A stretch of DNA of 40,580 bases, from NCBI GenBank assembly GCA_018266395.1, contig JAFEAM010000041.1, positions 1 to 40,580 of the forward strand. The letters are read 5' to 3'. Each line of letters starts with the position of its first letter. The stretch's first letter is position 1. Below the pieces are notes generated by a model that was not told the origin of the DNA, did not search any database, and was given only the letters and a program-made list of their open reading frames with translations. The position numbers and the translations under genes are program-made. Positions 17,345 through 26,553 of the stretch are shown here, in pieces. This stretch comes from Bacteroidota bacterium (GTDB taxonomy: Bacteria > Bacteroidota > Bacteroidia > Cytophagales > Cyclobacteriaceae).

Positions 17345-17415
17345 CAACAAAACATCCGGAATTCCAGCAACGCAAAAAACACTTACGTGGGGCATCCGAA
17401 ACGATATTGCTCCAT

Positions 17416-17932
17416 ATGAATCTTCACAGCATCTACTTCTGGACTGATACCGTCAGGGATTGGAACAATCTTCTGGACAACAATACACATAAGAAAATAA
17501 TAATTGATTGTTGGCGTGAACTCATCAAACGGGATATGATTGCCATCTATGGGTTTGTGATCATGCCCAATCATATTCATGTGATTTGGGAAATGCTGCA
17601 AATGAATGGGAAAGAGATGCCATATGCCAGTTTAAATTCACAAGCCACATGTTTCTCAACAATTAAAGTCAAATGAAAACGAAATCTTCAAATCAAACGA
17701 TACCGACAGAAGATATCGGTTCTGGCGACGCACACCTCTTGCGATCAGGATTGATCATAAAAAAGATCTCATACGGTCACTCACATACATGCACAGAAAT
17801 CCATTACAGAAACACTGGAACCCTGCACAAAATCCTGAAGAATATAAATGGTCCTCAGCACGATTCTATGCGACAGGAGTTGATGAGTTTGAGTTATTGA
17901 CCCATTATCATAATAGGGTTTTTAAGGAATAA
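17416..17932 (+). pseudogene. Frameshifted REP-associated tyrosine transposase (RAYT, IS200-like)
   Basis: Three frames together recreate one RAYT. Frame 1 from ATG 17416 gives SIYFWTDTVRDWNNLL and the HxH active-site motif GFVIMPNHIHVIW. A shift near 17625 moves to FTSHMFLNN, and a second shift near 17662 moves to LKSNENEIF, YRFWRRTPLAI, the catalytic-region YMHRNPLQKHW and EEYKWSSARFYATGVDEF, ending at the stop 17930-17932. RAYTs cut and move REP palindromes. This copy is inactive through at least two frameshifts. It lies between dinB and dnaE and is bracketed by REP-like palindromes at 17317-17344 and 17967-17987. Confidence 0.88.
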
Positions 17933-17966
17933 GAATGAAGACAATGAAGTTGAAGAGGGTTTTATC

Positions 17967-17987
17967 GTGTCTGTGGGACACAGACAC
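17967..17987. repeat. REP-like palindrome downstream of the decayed RAYT
   Basis: GTGTCTGTG-GGA-CACAGACAC, a perfect 9-bp stem. Its core CTGTG-GGA-CACAG resembles the complement (CTGTG-AGGA-CACAG) of the upstream palindrome, so the two lie in opposite orientation around the transposase remnant, as in a REPIN. Confidence 0.65.
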
Positions 17988-18086
17988 TTTTAATACTACA
18001 GGCTTTTCCCAAAATCTATATAGTATTTCACCAATGAGAAGGTTTCAAGTCGGAAGGTAGCCATAAACACATTCTGTGAATTGGCC

Positions 18087-18123
18087 CCAATCACCAAATC
18101 AGCAAATCACCCAATCACCAAAT
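18087..18123. repeat. 13-bp direct repeat overlapping the dnaE start
   Basis: CCAATCACCAAAT occurs at 18087-18099 and again at 18111-18123, so the second copy runs into the ATG at 18122. The stretch is low in complexity; it may be slippage-derived and it replaces any visible ribosome-binding site. Confidence 0.6.
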
Positions 18124-21100
18124 GTTTCTCAACTGCCACACTGCCTTCTCCTTCAAATACGGCACCATGCCGGTGCATGTGTTGTTCAATGAGGCCAGGC
18201 GCTGCGGCGTGCACAAACTTGCGCTGACGGAAATCAACAATGTGTCGTCCTACATCGAGATGCTCAGGGTCTGCCGGGAGAATCGCGCGGAGAAAGGCAG
18301 GGAGCTGACAGAATTCGGCAAAGAACCATATGAGCTGGACATCGCACTGGGTGTGGAATTCAGACGTGAACATGAACTGCTGTATATCGCGCTGGCGGAA
18401 AACAACAGGGGTTTTGAAGTCATCAACCGCTTCCTCTCCTATCACAATGCAGAAAACAAAACACTACCCGAGCGTGCTCCCCACTGGAACGATGTGCTGG
18501 TGATCTATCCCTTCGGAAAATATGAGCCTGAGACGCTGCTGAACAACGAGTTCATCGGCATCCGCCAGCATGAGCTGATCAGGCTTCCTTACTTCTCATC
18601 TTATGAAGCTTTCAGGGAGAAGTTCGTCGCGCTTCATCCTGTCACGTTCGTCGACAAGATCGATTTCAACGTGCACCGGCTGCTCCGTGCCATCGACAAG
18701 AACACGCTGTTGAGCAAACTTCCTGCACAGGAACAGGCCCGGCCCGATGAGATCATGATGTCGGAGAAACAGCTTGCAGATGCTTTTCACAATTACCCGG
18801 AGATCATCCGTAATACACAAAAGCTTCTTGACCGGTGTTCCATCGACTTCCATCTTGGCGAGGACAAAAACATCAAACAACTGACCGGCAGCCCGGAAAG
18901 CGACTGGGACCATCTCGTTACCCGGGCATGGGAAGGTTTCAATACTCGATATGACTGCAGCGACCCCGTTCTGCGCGAGCGCCTCGATCGCGAGCTGACC
19001 ATCATCAGGCAGAAAGGCTTCTGCGCCTACTATCTTGTGGCCTATGACCTCATCTGCTTTGCCAAAGAGAAGGGTTACGACTATGTAGGGCGCGGCAGCG
19101 GCGCCAACAGCGTGGTGGCCTACTGCCTGGGCATCACCAACGTCGATCCCATCGAACTGGATCTCTACTTCGAACGCTTCCTCAACATGGAGCGCACCTC
19201 CCCGCCCGACTTTGACATTGACTTCTCATGGGACAATCGCGACGCGGTGTACGACTATCTCTTCAGCAAGTACGGCCGCGACCATGTATGCCTGCTGGGC
19301 ACACATGTGACCTACCAGAAACGATCTGTGCTGCGCGAACTGGGTAAAGTTTTCGGTCTCCCAAAGGACGAGATCGACATGATGGTGGAGGACCCGGTAC
19401 ACAGCGAGCACCGTGATCACATCACTGAACTCATCTTCAAATACGCCAACCTGCTGAAAGACCTGCCCGCCAACATTTCCATCCATGCCGGCGGTGTGCT
19501 CATTACGGAAAAGCCCATCTATGCCTATACTGCCACCGAACTTCCGCCCAAAGGCTATCCCGTTTCGCAGTTCGAGATGCACAATGCCGAAGACCTTGGC
19601 ATCTTCAAGTTTGATATCCTGAGCCAGCGGGGGCTTGGGCACCTTAAAGAAACCGTTCGACATGTGAAGCGCAACCGCGGCATCGAGGTGAACATCCACC
19701 GATTCCGTGATTTTAAGAAAGACGAGAAGGTGCGGGATTTGCTGCGCACCAGCCGCGCCATGGGATGTTTCTACGTGGAGTCACCCGCCATGCGAATGCT
19801 GCTGGGCAAACTGCGCTGTGAGGATTATCTCACGCTCGTGGCCGCCAGCTCTATCATCCGGCCTGGCGTAGCACGCTCCGGCATGATGCGCGCCTACATC
19901 GAGCGGTTCCATGCGGTACGCAATGGCGGCAAATATGAATCGATACACCCGGCCATGGACGAACTGATGGCAGAGACCTATGGTGTGATGGTCTACCAGG
20001 AAGACGTTATCAAAGTGGCGCACCATTTTGCGGGACTGACGCTAACAGAAGCCGACGTGCTGCGAAGAGGCATGTCGGGCAAATACCGCTCACGGGCGGA
20101 GTTCAAGCGCGTGGAAGACCGCTTCTTTGAAAACTGCCGCGCAAAAGGTTACGAACAGCGTGTGATCGACCGTGTATGGTATGAGATTGAAAGTTTCTCC
20201 GGGTATTCATTTGCAAAAGGGCACTCTGCCAGTTATGCCGTGGAGAGTTATCAAAGCCTGTACCTCAAAGCTCACTACCCGCTGGAGTTCATGGTGGGTG
20301 TCATCAATAACTTCGGCGGGTTTTACCGTACGGAGTTTTACTTCCATGAAGCACGGATGAGCGGTGCTGTCATCGAGGCGCCCAGTGTAAACCACAGCGA
20401 GTTTCTCACCACCATTGAAGGCGACACCATCTATATCGGTTTCATCCATCTGAAGAGCCTCGAAACAAAGTATGCGCAGCAGATCGGCCCGGAGCGCATG
20501 CGACATGGTCCTTACCGGAGCCTCGACAATTTCCTCCGTCGTATGCCAGGCATCGGGCTGGAACAACTGCGTATCCTCATCCGGCTTGGTTCTTTCCGCT
20601 TCACCGGCAAGTCAAAACAAAAGCTGCTTTGGGAAGCGATGTTGTATTACAGCGAGCATCAGGCGCGACCGTCTGCAACAGAGGAACTCTTTGACACCGA
20701 GCCCAAGGAATACCCGCTCCCTCCCCTGCAGCGGAATAATATGGAGGACGCCTTTGACGAGATCGAACTGCTGGGCTTCCCACTCTGCGATCCGTTCTCT
20801 CTGTTACTGACAAAGGACTACGGTGACGTGACTGCCCGGGACCTTGCCGGAAAACTAAAGAAACGGGTGCGTATTGTTGGCTATATCGTAACCACAAAAG
20901 ATACCAGCACCATCAAAAATGAACCGATGCACTTCGGAACCTTTTATGATGCCAGAGGAGAAGTTTTTGACACGGTCCACTTCCCCGATGTGGCCAGGAA
21001 ATTTCCCTTCAGGGGAAGAGGGTTCTATGAGATAACAGGGAAAGTAGTAGAGGATTTTGGTGTGTACATGATTGAAGTTTCCAAAATGGAAAAACTTCCC

Positions 21101-21148
21101 ATGGTACATAAAAGACCGGAGACCGTGCTACAAGAGGTGACGTCGTGA
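18122..21148 (+). CDS. dnaE2: DNA polymerase III alpha subunit, DnaE2/ImuC-like
   Basis: A 1008-residue C-family polymerase, shorter than the ~1160-residue replicative DnaE. The PHP domain is at residues ~1-210 (NCHTAFSFKYG, LALTEINNVSSY), followed by the palm with YVGRGSGANSVVAYCLGITNVDPI and the catalytic PPDFDIDFSWDNRDAVYDYLF. The fingers and tandem HhH region (RMPGIGLEQLRILIRLGSF) and a C-terminal OB-like fold (KKRVRIVGYIVTTKDT) come last. The size and pairing with dinB point to an error-prone polymerase used after DNA damage rather than the main replicase, although that distinction rests on context. ATG at 18122. It ends 29 bp before the convergent amidase. Confidence 0.9.
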   Translation: MFLNCHTAFSFKYGTMPVHVLFNEARRCGVHKLALTEINNVSSYIEMLRVCRENRAEKGRELTEFGKEPYELDIALGVEFRREHELLYIALAENNRGFEVINRFLSYHNAENKTLPERAPHWNDVLVIYPFGKYEPETLLNNEFIGIRQHELIRLPYFSSYEAFREKFVALHPVTFVDKIDFNVHRLLRAIDKNTLLSKLPAQEQARPDEIMMSEKQLADAFHNYPEIIRNTQKLLDRCSIDFHLGEDKNIKQLTGSPESDWDHLVTRAWEGFNTRYDCSDPVLRERLDRELTIIRQKGFCAYYLVAYDLICFAKEKGYDYVGRGSGANSVVAYCLGITNVDPIELDLYFERFLNMERTSPPDFDIDFSWDNRDAVYDYLFSKYGRDHVCLLGTHVTYQKRSVLRELGKVFGLPKDEIDMMVEDPVHSEHRDHITELIFKYANLLKDLPANISIHAGGVLITEKPIYAYTATELPPKGYPVSQFEMHNAEDLGIFKFDILSQRGLGHLKETVRHVKRNRGIEVNIHRFRDFKKDEKVRDLLRTSRAMGCFYVESPAMRMLLGKLRCEDYLTLVAASSIIRPGVARSGMMRAYIERFHAVRNGGKYESIHPAMDELMAETYGVMVYQEDVIKVAHHFAGLTLTEADVLRRGMSGKYRSRAEFKRVEDRFFENCRAKGYEQRVIDRVWYEIESFSGYSFAKGHSASYAVESYQSLYLKAHYPLEFMVGVINNFGGFYRTEFYFHEARMSGAVIEAPSVNHSEFLTTIEGDTIYIGFIHLKSLETKYAQQIGPERMRHGPYRSLDNFLRRMPGIGLEQLRILIRLGSFRFTGKSKQKLLWEAMLYYSEHQARPSATEELFDTEPKEYPLPPLQRNNMEDAFDEIELLGFPLCDPFSLLLTKDYGDVTARDLAGKLKKRVRIVGYIVTTKDTSTIKNEPMHFGTFYDARGEVFDTVHFPDVARKFPFRGRGFYEITGKVVEDFGVYMIEVSKMEKLPMVHKRPETVLQEVTS

Positions 21149-21177
21149 CGGAAATGTTGGCGTATATACGACGGGCA

Positions 21178-22854
21178 TCACTTAACAAACAACTCCGGAT
21201 GCTTCTCCTCGTATTCCGTTGACATTTGGAACAGCCATGCCGCCTCCAACAGCGGTCCCTCATCATAAAGATTTCCGTAAAGGATCACTGCCGTGGGATG
21301 ACCTTTCTTATCGAAACCGTTGGGTACAGAGATGGCTGGGTGGCCGGAAAGATTGGTGGCCAGGGATAGCCGGAAACCCTGCGCGGGCGCGATGATGATA
21401 TCATAGCTGTTGAACAGCTTGTGTAGTTTCTCAATCATAACCGTTCGAAAGCGGTTGGCCTGAAGATATTCCACTGCAGGGATGAACCGGGCTTGCCGCA
21501 GGGAGTTGGCCCGTGAGCCTTTGTCCTGTTCAGACATGAGCCTTTCGCGATGTTCGCGCACCAGTTCATCAAAGAATGCGCCCGACTCAGCACGCAGAAT
21601 GATATCAAATCCCTTGAAGGGAATGGAGTCAGGAAGTTCTACCGGCTCGAGAACCGCCCCAAGTTTTTTGAACTCTTCAAGTGTGCGGGCATTGTTGCTT
21701 CCGGTATTGGATGAATCCTTATCAAAGAGTTTCTTGAAATATCCGATCCTGAAGCCTGCAAGATCCTTCCGCTTGTGAAAAAAGAAAGGATAGTCCGTTG
21801 CCGAGCGGTCTCCCTCACCGGGATTTCTCCCTTTGATTGCATCGAATACCAGAGCACAGTCCTGTGCGGTACGGCATATCGGACCGGCTTTGTCCATCGA
21901 CCATGACAACGTCATGCAGCCATCCCGGCTTACGGCGCCAAAGGTTGGGCGCAATCCCGTCGCGCCGCATCTGCCGGAGGGCGCGAGTATGGATCCCAGG
22001 GTTTCTGTTCCGATGGAAAATGCCACCAGTGCCGCTGCAGTAGATGAGCCCGAGCCTGCTGACGACCCGCTGGCGCCCTGCTTCAGGTCCCATGGATTCT
22101 TTGTCTTTCCGCCAAACCAAACATCGCCTCTCGCAAGCGCCCCGGAAACCAATTTAGCCACCAGCACTGCACCCGCTTCTTCCAGCCGCCTGACCACTGC
22201 AGCTGTATCAGCAAGGTATTGCTCCTGATAGGGCTCAGCGCCCCAGGTGGTTTTGTAGCCTGGCACGGCAAACAAATCTTTTATTCCATATGGGATGCCA
22301 TGAAGAGGTCCTCGGATTTTACCCGCCTTGATCTCTTCATCAGCTCTGGCAGCCTGCCTCAGGGCAAGATCTTCCGTGATGGTAACCACAGCCTGCAATG
22401 TGTCTTTGTATCGCTTCAGGCGGTCAAGATAGATTTTGGTGAGTCGTGTCGAAGTTATCTTCCTGTTTCGGATAAGTGTTGAAAGATCTGAGACCGGGAG
22501 AAAGGCAATGTCCGCGTCAGAAGAAGGCAGTTGCACTTCCCCAGGGATGTTCCACTCCGAAGGGCCCTGGCGCTTCTTTGGTACAAAATTTCCAGGCCGT
22601 GGGTCAAAATACAACGCAGGTGTCACATGATACGGGAGGTGCAATGCACGCATGCTGTCAAATCCTTCCCGGTTTTCACGGAGGTAGTCAAGCAGGGTAT
22701 CCTCTTCGGATTCTGAGAACTCCAGTCCAGTAATATGCTCTACGCCCCTGATGTCAGACAACTTTATCTTCTTGTCCTTTGAACAGGCCACGACAAGCGC
22801 AACAAGGGAGAAACAGAGAGCGTATCGCATCGTGTAAATGGATTCAGTTTTCAT
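21178..22854 (-). CDS. Amidase-signature lipoprotein
   Basis: A 558-residue protein of the amidase signature family, which hydrolyses carboxamides with a Ser-Ser-Lys triad. The Lys is in GIPYGIKDLF, the cis-Ser in GASGSSAGSGSSTAA and the nucleophilic Ser in GTETLGSI. The N-terminus is a lipoprotein signal (MRYALCFSLVALVVACS), so it is envelope-located and not the cytosolic GatA. The start is either 22854 or ATG 22830; the second gives a more ordinary signal peptide. Its ATG is 34 bp after the trpA stop on the same strand, so it may be read through from the trp operon. The substrate is unknown; a link to tryptophan metabolism would be guesswork. Confidence 0.88.
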   Translation of the reverse strand: MKTESIYTMRYALCFSLVALVVACSKDKKIKLSDIRGVEHITGLEFSESEEDTLLDYLRENREGFDSMRALHLPYHVTPALYFDPRPGNFVPKKRQGPSEWNIPGEVQLPSSDADIAFLPVSDLSTLIRNRKITSTRLTKIYLDRLKRYKDTLQAVVTITEDLALRQAARADEEIKAGKIRGPLHGIPYGIKDLFAVPGYKTTWGAEPYQEQYLADTAAVVRRLEEAGAVLVAKLVSGALARGDVWFGGKTKNPWDLKQGASGSSAGSGSSTAAALVAFSIGTETLGSILAPSGRCGATGLRPTFGAVSRDGCMTLSWSMDKAGPICRTAQDCALVFDAIKGRNPGEGDRSATDYPFFFHKRKDLAGFRIGYFKKLFDKDSSNTGSNNARTLEEFKKLGAVLEPVELPDSIPFKGFDIILRAESGAFFDELVREHRERLMSEQDKGSRANSLRQARFIPAVEYLQANRFRTVMIEKLHKLFNSYDIIIAPAQGFRLSLATNLSGHPAISVPNGFDKKGHPTAVILYGNLYDEGPLLEAAWLFQMSTEYEEKHPELFVK

Positions 22855-22888
22855 GCCAGTTTCAGGCTCAATGATTTTTTGAAGGTTG

Positions 22889-23671
22889 TCAAGCCGGCTT
22901 CAGGCTCTTTACAAATTCCTCAATTCCTTGAAGCTTGTCGCCGGAGTTCTTCAGCATTCCAATAAACGCACTTCCTACAATCGCACCAGCCCCATATTGA
23001 CAGGCGGTTGTAAAAGAAGGATGATCGCTGATACCGAAGCCGATAAGAAACGGATGTTTGAGCTTCATGTTCTTCAAGCGCTGGAAATACTGCACCTGTT
23101 CCTCCGAAAATGCCTGGCGGGCACCGGTAGTACTGTTGGCCGCCACGGCATAGATAAATCCGGTTGTCAGTCCATCGATTCTCCGGATGCGCTCTTCCGC
23201 GGTGGTGGGTGAAACCAGGAAGATCAGCGCAAGTTTGTACCGGTCCACAGTTTCCCGGTATTGAGATTCGTATTCATCGAGCGGAAGATCAGGAAGGATC
23301 AGGCCATCCACTCCTGCATCCGACGCGTCCTTGCAGAAACGGTCGAAGCCGTACTGCAGGACGGGGTTGAGATATCCCATCAGGATTACAGGAATAGAAA
23401 CTGTGTTTCTAAGCTCTCTCACCTGATCGAGTAGCTTTGGCACCGTCATTCCGTTGGACAGCGCCACCTTGTTACTGTCCTGGATGACAGGTCCATCCGC
23501 AATCGGATCAGAGAACGGAATACCAATCTCAATGAGATCGGCTCCGGCGGCACCCAACTGCCGGCCAATCTGTACCGTATCATCCAGTTGGGGAAAACCG
23601 GCGGTATAGAACACCGACAGGAGTCCGGATGGGTTTTGCCCAAATAATTCAGTCAGTCTCTCTGCACCCAT
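22889..23671 (-). CDS. trpA: Tryptophan synthase alpha chain
   Basis: A 260-residue TIM barrel. It cleaves indole-3-glycerol phosphate to indole, which is channelled to the beta subunit. The catalytic acids correspond to E48 (DLIEIGIPFSDP) and D59 (PIADGPVIQDS), and phosphate-binding loops are at FLVSPTTAEERI and GFGISDHP. Unusually, it does not follow trpB: a DUF1684 lipoprotein gene lies between, ending 2 bp before the trpA ATG, so trpA translation is probably coupled to that gene. Confidence 0.97.
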   Translation of the reverse strand: MGAERLTELFGQNPSGLLSVFYTAGFPQLDDTVQIGRQLGAAGADLIEIGIPFSDPIADGPVIQDSNKVALSNGMTVPKLLDQVRELRNTVSIPVILMGYLNPVLQYGFDRFCKDASDAGVDGLILPDLPLDEYESQYRETVDRYKLALIFLVSPTTAEERIRRIDGLTTGFIYAVAANSTTGARQAFSEEQVQYFQRLKNMKLKHPFLIGFGISDHPSFTTACQYGAGAIVGSAFIGMLKNSGDKLQGIEEFVKSLKPA

Positions 23672-23673
23672 GT

Positions 23674-24594
23674 TCAGTTCATCACCCTACCATGCCCGCC
23701 TGTATAATTCAATTCACCCGCTTCGACCCTCATATCCAGCCGGTTCTGCTCGGGAGGTATCGGGCAAGTTGCAAACACGGTGAACGCGCATGGTGGATTG
23801 TAAGCCTTGTTGAAATCCAGAATCACTTTGCCATCGGCACCGGGAGGATCTGCATAAAGATATCTTCCGGCACCATAGGTCTCCTTCGTATTGGTCAGAT
23901 CGCTGAAAATGATAAACAGTTCCTTGCCGCCGTCATCGATAACATCCAGTGAAACCCGCTGACCGTTAAGTGTGAAGTAAAGTGTACCCGGAGATTTGGT
24001 ATCGATGGTTTGTCCCAGCACATTCACTATGGGGATTGTATGCCCGGCATCTGCCGGTTTGAAATCAGCGGTTACCCTGTAAGCTTGGTCCACCGGGAAC
24101 CTCCCGATTCCTTTGAATTGCTCAAGATCAGGATGAGCAAGGTCGCGCAAACGAATACCGTAGCGGTTGTCGCGCTTGATGATGAACCACTTCAGTGTAC
24201 CATGCTCCAGCGGTTTCATCCGCGATGAATCGGGATGAAACACCACTCCACTCCTGAACGGCTTGCCATCCCTGGTTATATCTACCTTAGGTGCAGCTTC
24301 CAGCGTTACAACCCCCTGCTTAAGAACAAAGAACCCGGCGCGGCTTTCGATCTTTCCTTCAGGGAACACAATGTCGTTCTGCTCACCGCTGCCGAAAGTA
24401 TTGATCCCATCCTTTAGCCAGAAAAGTCCGGCTAGGTTAAGCCAGCCATCCGGGCCTTTAAGATATTCCACCCTTCCCTTGTCCCAATTATCAATCTCCA
24501 GTTGATAAGCTGCTTTGTCAATTGCAGCCTCAGGTGATTTTTTTGGCGTGCACGCCGCCAGAAGGATGAGAGAGGTGAGCAGGTATTTGGTCAT
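23674..24594 (-). CDS. DUF1684 lipoprotein inserted in the trp operon
   Basis: A 306-residue predicted lipoprotein starting at ATG 24594 (MTKYLLTSLILLAACTP). The body matches the DUF1684 family: WLNLAGLFWLKDGINTFGSG near the start, then GRFPVDQAYRVTADF, ETYGAGRYLYADPP, VILDFNKAYNPPCAFT and the closing CPIPPEQNRLDMRVEAGEL. The family has no established function, though the conserved Cys/Asn/Arg residues hint at an enzyme or zinc-type site. It sits between trpB (133 bp upstream) and trpA (2 bp downstream), which is not the usual trp order. Its presence may be a recent insertion tolerated because it keeps trpA translated. Confidence 0.9.
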   Translation of the reverse strand: MTKYLLTSLILLAACTPKKSPEAAIDKAAYQLEIDNWDKGRVEYLKGPDGWLNLAGLFWLKDGINTFGSGEQNDIVFPEGKIESRAGFFVLKQGVVTLEAAPKVDITRDGKPFRSGVVFHPDSSRMKPLEHGTLKWFIIKRDNRYGIRLRDLAHPDLEQFKGIGRFPVDQAYRVTADFKPADAGHTIPIVNVLGQTIDTKSPGTLYFTLNGQRVSLDVIDDGGKELFIIFSDLTNTKETYGAGRYLYADPPGADGKVILDFNKAYNPPCAFTVFATCPIPPEQNRLDMRVEAGELNYTGGHGRVMN

Positions 24595-24715
24595 GGTCGA
24601 TTGCTGATTACTGATTTTCAATTGTTAATTGTTTTCTATTTTATACTTGATTCATTCAACAGAAGTTCTACCTCCTCGCATTGTCTAATTTACGAGCGGT
24701 ACTTCAAAATTGAAC

Positions 24716-24742
24716 ATTCATTATTCATCATTCATCATTCTT
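24716..24742. repeat. Short ATTCATC tandem repeats at the end of trpB
   Basis: Degenerate head-to-tail heptamers (ATTCATT, ATTCATC, ATTCATC) start within the trpB stop region and run into the 133 bp gap before the DUF1684 gene. Probably replication slippage; the rest of the gap holds nothing I recognise. Confidence 0.5.
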
Positions 24743-25918
24743 AGGCTTCCACCCAATATACGTCTCCAAATCCTTATCCCCTCTTCCAGATAAACTGACC
24801 ACGACGACATCGTCCGGGTCGAATTGATTCTTCTTTAATGTAGCCAGGGCGTGTGCGGATTCGATGGCCGGAATAATTCCTTCCATCCTGGAAAGTTCAA
24901 GCCCCGCTTCCATGGCCTCATCATCAGTCGCATGCTGAAATGAAACGCGTCCTGTTTGGAAAAGATGCGCATGCAAAGGCCCGATACCGGGGTAGTCAAG
25001 ACCTGCAGATATCGAATAAGGCTCTACAACCTGTCCATCCGCCGTTTGCATCAGCAAGGTCTTGCTTCCATGGATGACGCCGGGCTTACCAAGGACGGTG
25101 GTAGCTGCCGAATGACCTGAGTCCACCCCCTTGCCTGCTGCTTCAACGCCAATGAGTTGCACATGTTCATCTTCCAGGAAATGATAGAAGGCGCCGGCTG
25201 CATTGCTTCCACCACCCACGCAGGCGATCACCGTATCGGGGTAGGGATTGCCTTCCTTTTGCATCAATTGCTTCTGGATTTCTTCACTGATCACGGATTG
25301 AAACCTGGCTACCATGTCAGGATATGGATGTGGTCCAACGACTGATCCGATAATATAATGTGTATCTGTCGGACGATTGATCCAGTGCCGGAGGGCCTCA
25401 TTGGTTGCATCTTTCAAGGTCATGTTGCCACTTAGTGCAGGCACAACTGTCGCACCCAATATCCGCATGCGCTCAACATTGGGGCGCTGGCGTTCCATGT
25501 CCAACTGGCCCATATAAACGGTACACTCCATTCCCATGAGGGCACAGACAGTTGCAGTGGCCACCCCATGCTGCCCGGCGCCTGTCTCAGCAATGATTTT
25601 CATCTTTCCCAACCGCCTGGCCAGCAAAATCTGACCAATGGTGTTGTTGATCTTGTGCGCACCCGTGTGACAAAGATCCTCGCGTTTGAGATATATCCTG
25701 GTTTTGTAGTGGTCCGACAATCGCGAAGCAAAGAACAATGGCGTTGGACGCCCAACGTAGTCGTGAAGCAACCCATAAAATTCTTCTCTGAATCCCTCGT
25801 CGTTCAGTATCTCAAGATAGCGGGTCCTTAATTCCTCCACATTTGGATGCAACATTTCCGGCACATAGGCTCCACCGAAATCACCATAATAGCCCCGATT
25901 ATCTACACTGAATTTCAT
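24728..25918 (-). CDS. trpB: Tryptophan synthase beta chain
   Basis: A 396-residue PLP enzyme that condenses indole with L-serine to give L-tryptophan. The PLP lysine is K89 in HTGAHKINN. The indole/serine site appears in [19 protein letters not shown], the phosphate-binding loop in [12 protein letters not shown], and [16 protein letters not shown] is conserved. Length and motifs are those of TrpB1. Its start overlaps the trpF stop by 4 bp (ATGA), a sign of coupled translation. Confidence 0.97.
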   Translation of the reverse strand: MKFSVDNRGYYGDFGGAYVPEMLHPNVEELRTRYLEILNDEGFREEFYGLLHDYVGRPTPLFFASRLSDHYKTRIYLKREDLCHTGAHKINNTIGQILLARRLGKMKIIAETGAGQHGVATATVCALMGMECTVYMGQLDMERQRPNVERMRILGATVVPALSGNMTLKDATNEALRHWINRPTDTHYIIGSVVGPHPYPDMVARFQSVISEEIQKQLMQKEGNPYPDTVIACVGGGSNAAGAFYHFLEDEHVQLIGVEAAGKGVDSGHSAATTVLGKPGVIHGSKTLLMQTADGQVVEPYSISAGLDYPGIGPLHAHLFQTGRVSFQHATDDEAMEAGLELSRMEGIIPAIESAHALATLKKNQFDPDDVVVVSLSGRGDKDLETYIGWKPKNDE

Positions 25919-26553
25919 AACGATCTTATTTTATTCAAGACACTATTCACCTTCGCAATATCTTTTATTCCAGGCGATGATTCCACACCGCTGTTCATAT
26001 CAATCCCAATAAGATTCATCCCGTGCAACACATGGAAATCTTCCAACTCCCTGGGGCCAACACCCCCGCTGACCAGGAACGGCACCTCCTGATCATAATC
26101 CTTAAGCAAGGACCAGTCGAATTTCCTGCCACTGCCTCCGTATCCGGAGGTCTTGGTATCGAAGAGAAACCAATCCACGTGATTCTTGTAAGGTTGTGTC
26201 GCAGTGAATGAAAACCCATCACCAACTCCAAACGCCTTGATCACCCTACAGCCATGCTCCTTAAGGAACGCACATTGTCCAGGCAACTCGTCACCATGCA
26301 ATTGAACATATTGGAGCCCATGCCTCCGAACGAGGCTCAGAATATCCTCGACATGCTGATTGACAAAGACGCCCACCTTTCCGATAGTGGTTGGCAAGTC
26401 CCTTGGCACAGTAAACGTTTCTCCAACATAACGTTTCGACTCACGATAGAATATAAACCCCATCAGGTCCGGCTGAAGTGCTGATACAGCCAGGATATTG
26501 TCGGTATCCGTCATCCCGCATACTTTGCAGAGAAGGGTGGATTTTTCAGCCAT
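25915..26553 (-). CDS. trpF: Phosphoribosylanthranilate isomerase
   Basis: A 212-residue TIM barrel that isomerises phosphoribosylanthranilate to CdRP in tryptophan synthesis. [10 protein letters not shown] holds the catalytic Cys, GVFVNQ and VQLHGDE are family motifs, [19 protein letters not shown] contains the catalytic Asp, and the phosphate loops are at [11 protein letters not shown] and [15 protein letters not shown]. It overlaps trpC by 8 bp and trpB by 4 bp. Confidence 0.97.
   Translation of the reverse strand: MAEKSTLLCKVCGMTDTDNILAVSALQPDLMGFIFYRESKRYVGETFTVPRDLPTTIGKVGVFVNQHVEDILSLVRRHGLQYVQLHGDELPGQCAFLKEHGCRVIKAFGVGDGFSFTATQPYKNHVDWFLFDTKTSGYGGSGRKFDWSLLKDYDQEVPFLVSGGVGPRELEDFHVLHGMNLIGIDMNSGVESSPGIKDIAKVNSVLNKIRSL

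Noticed and set aside
17251..17415. N-terminal coding part of the transposase upstream of 17416.
   Set aside because: This stretch crosses the REP palindrome and shows no RAYT similarity.
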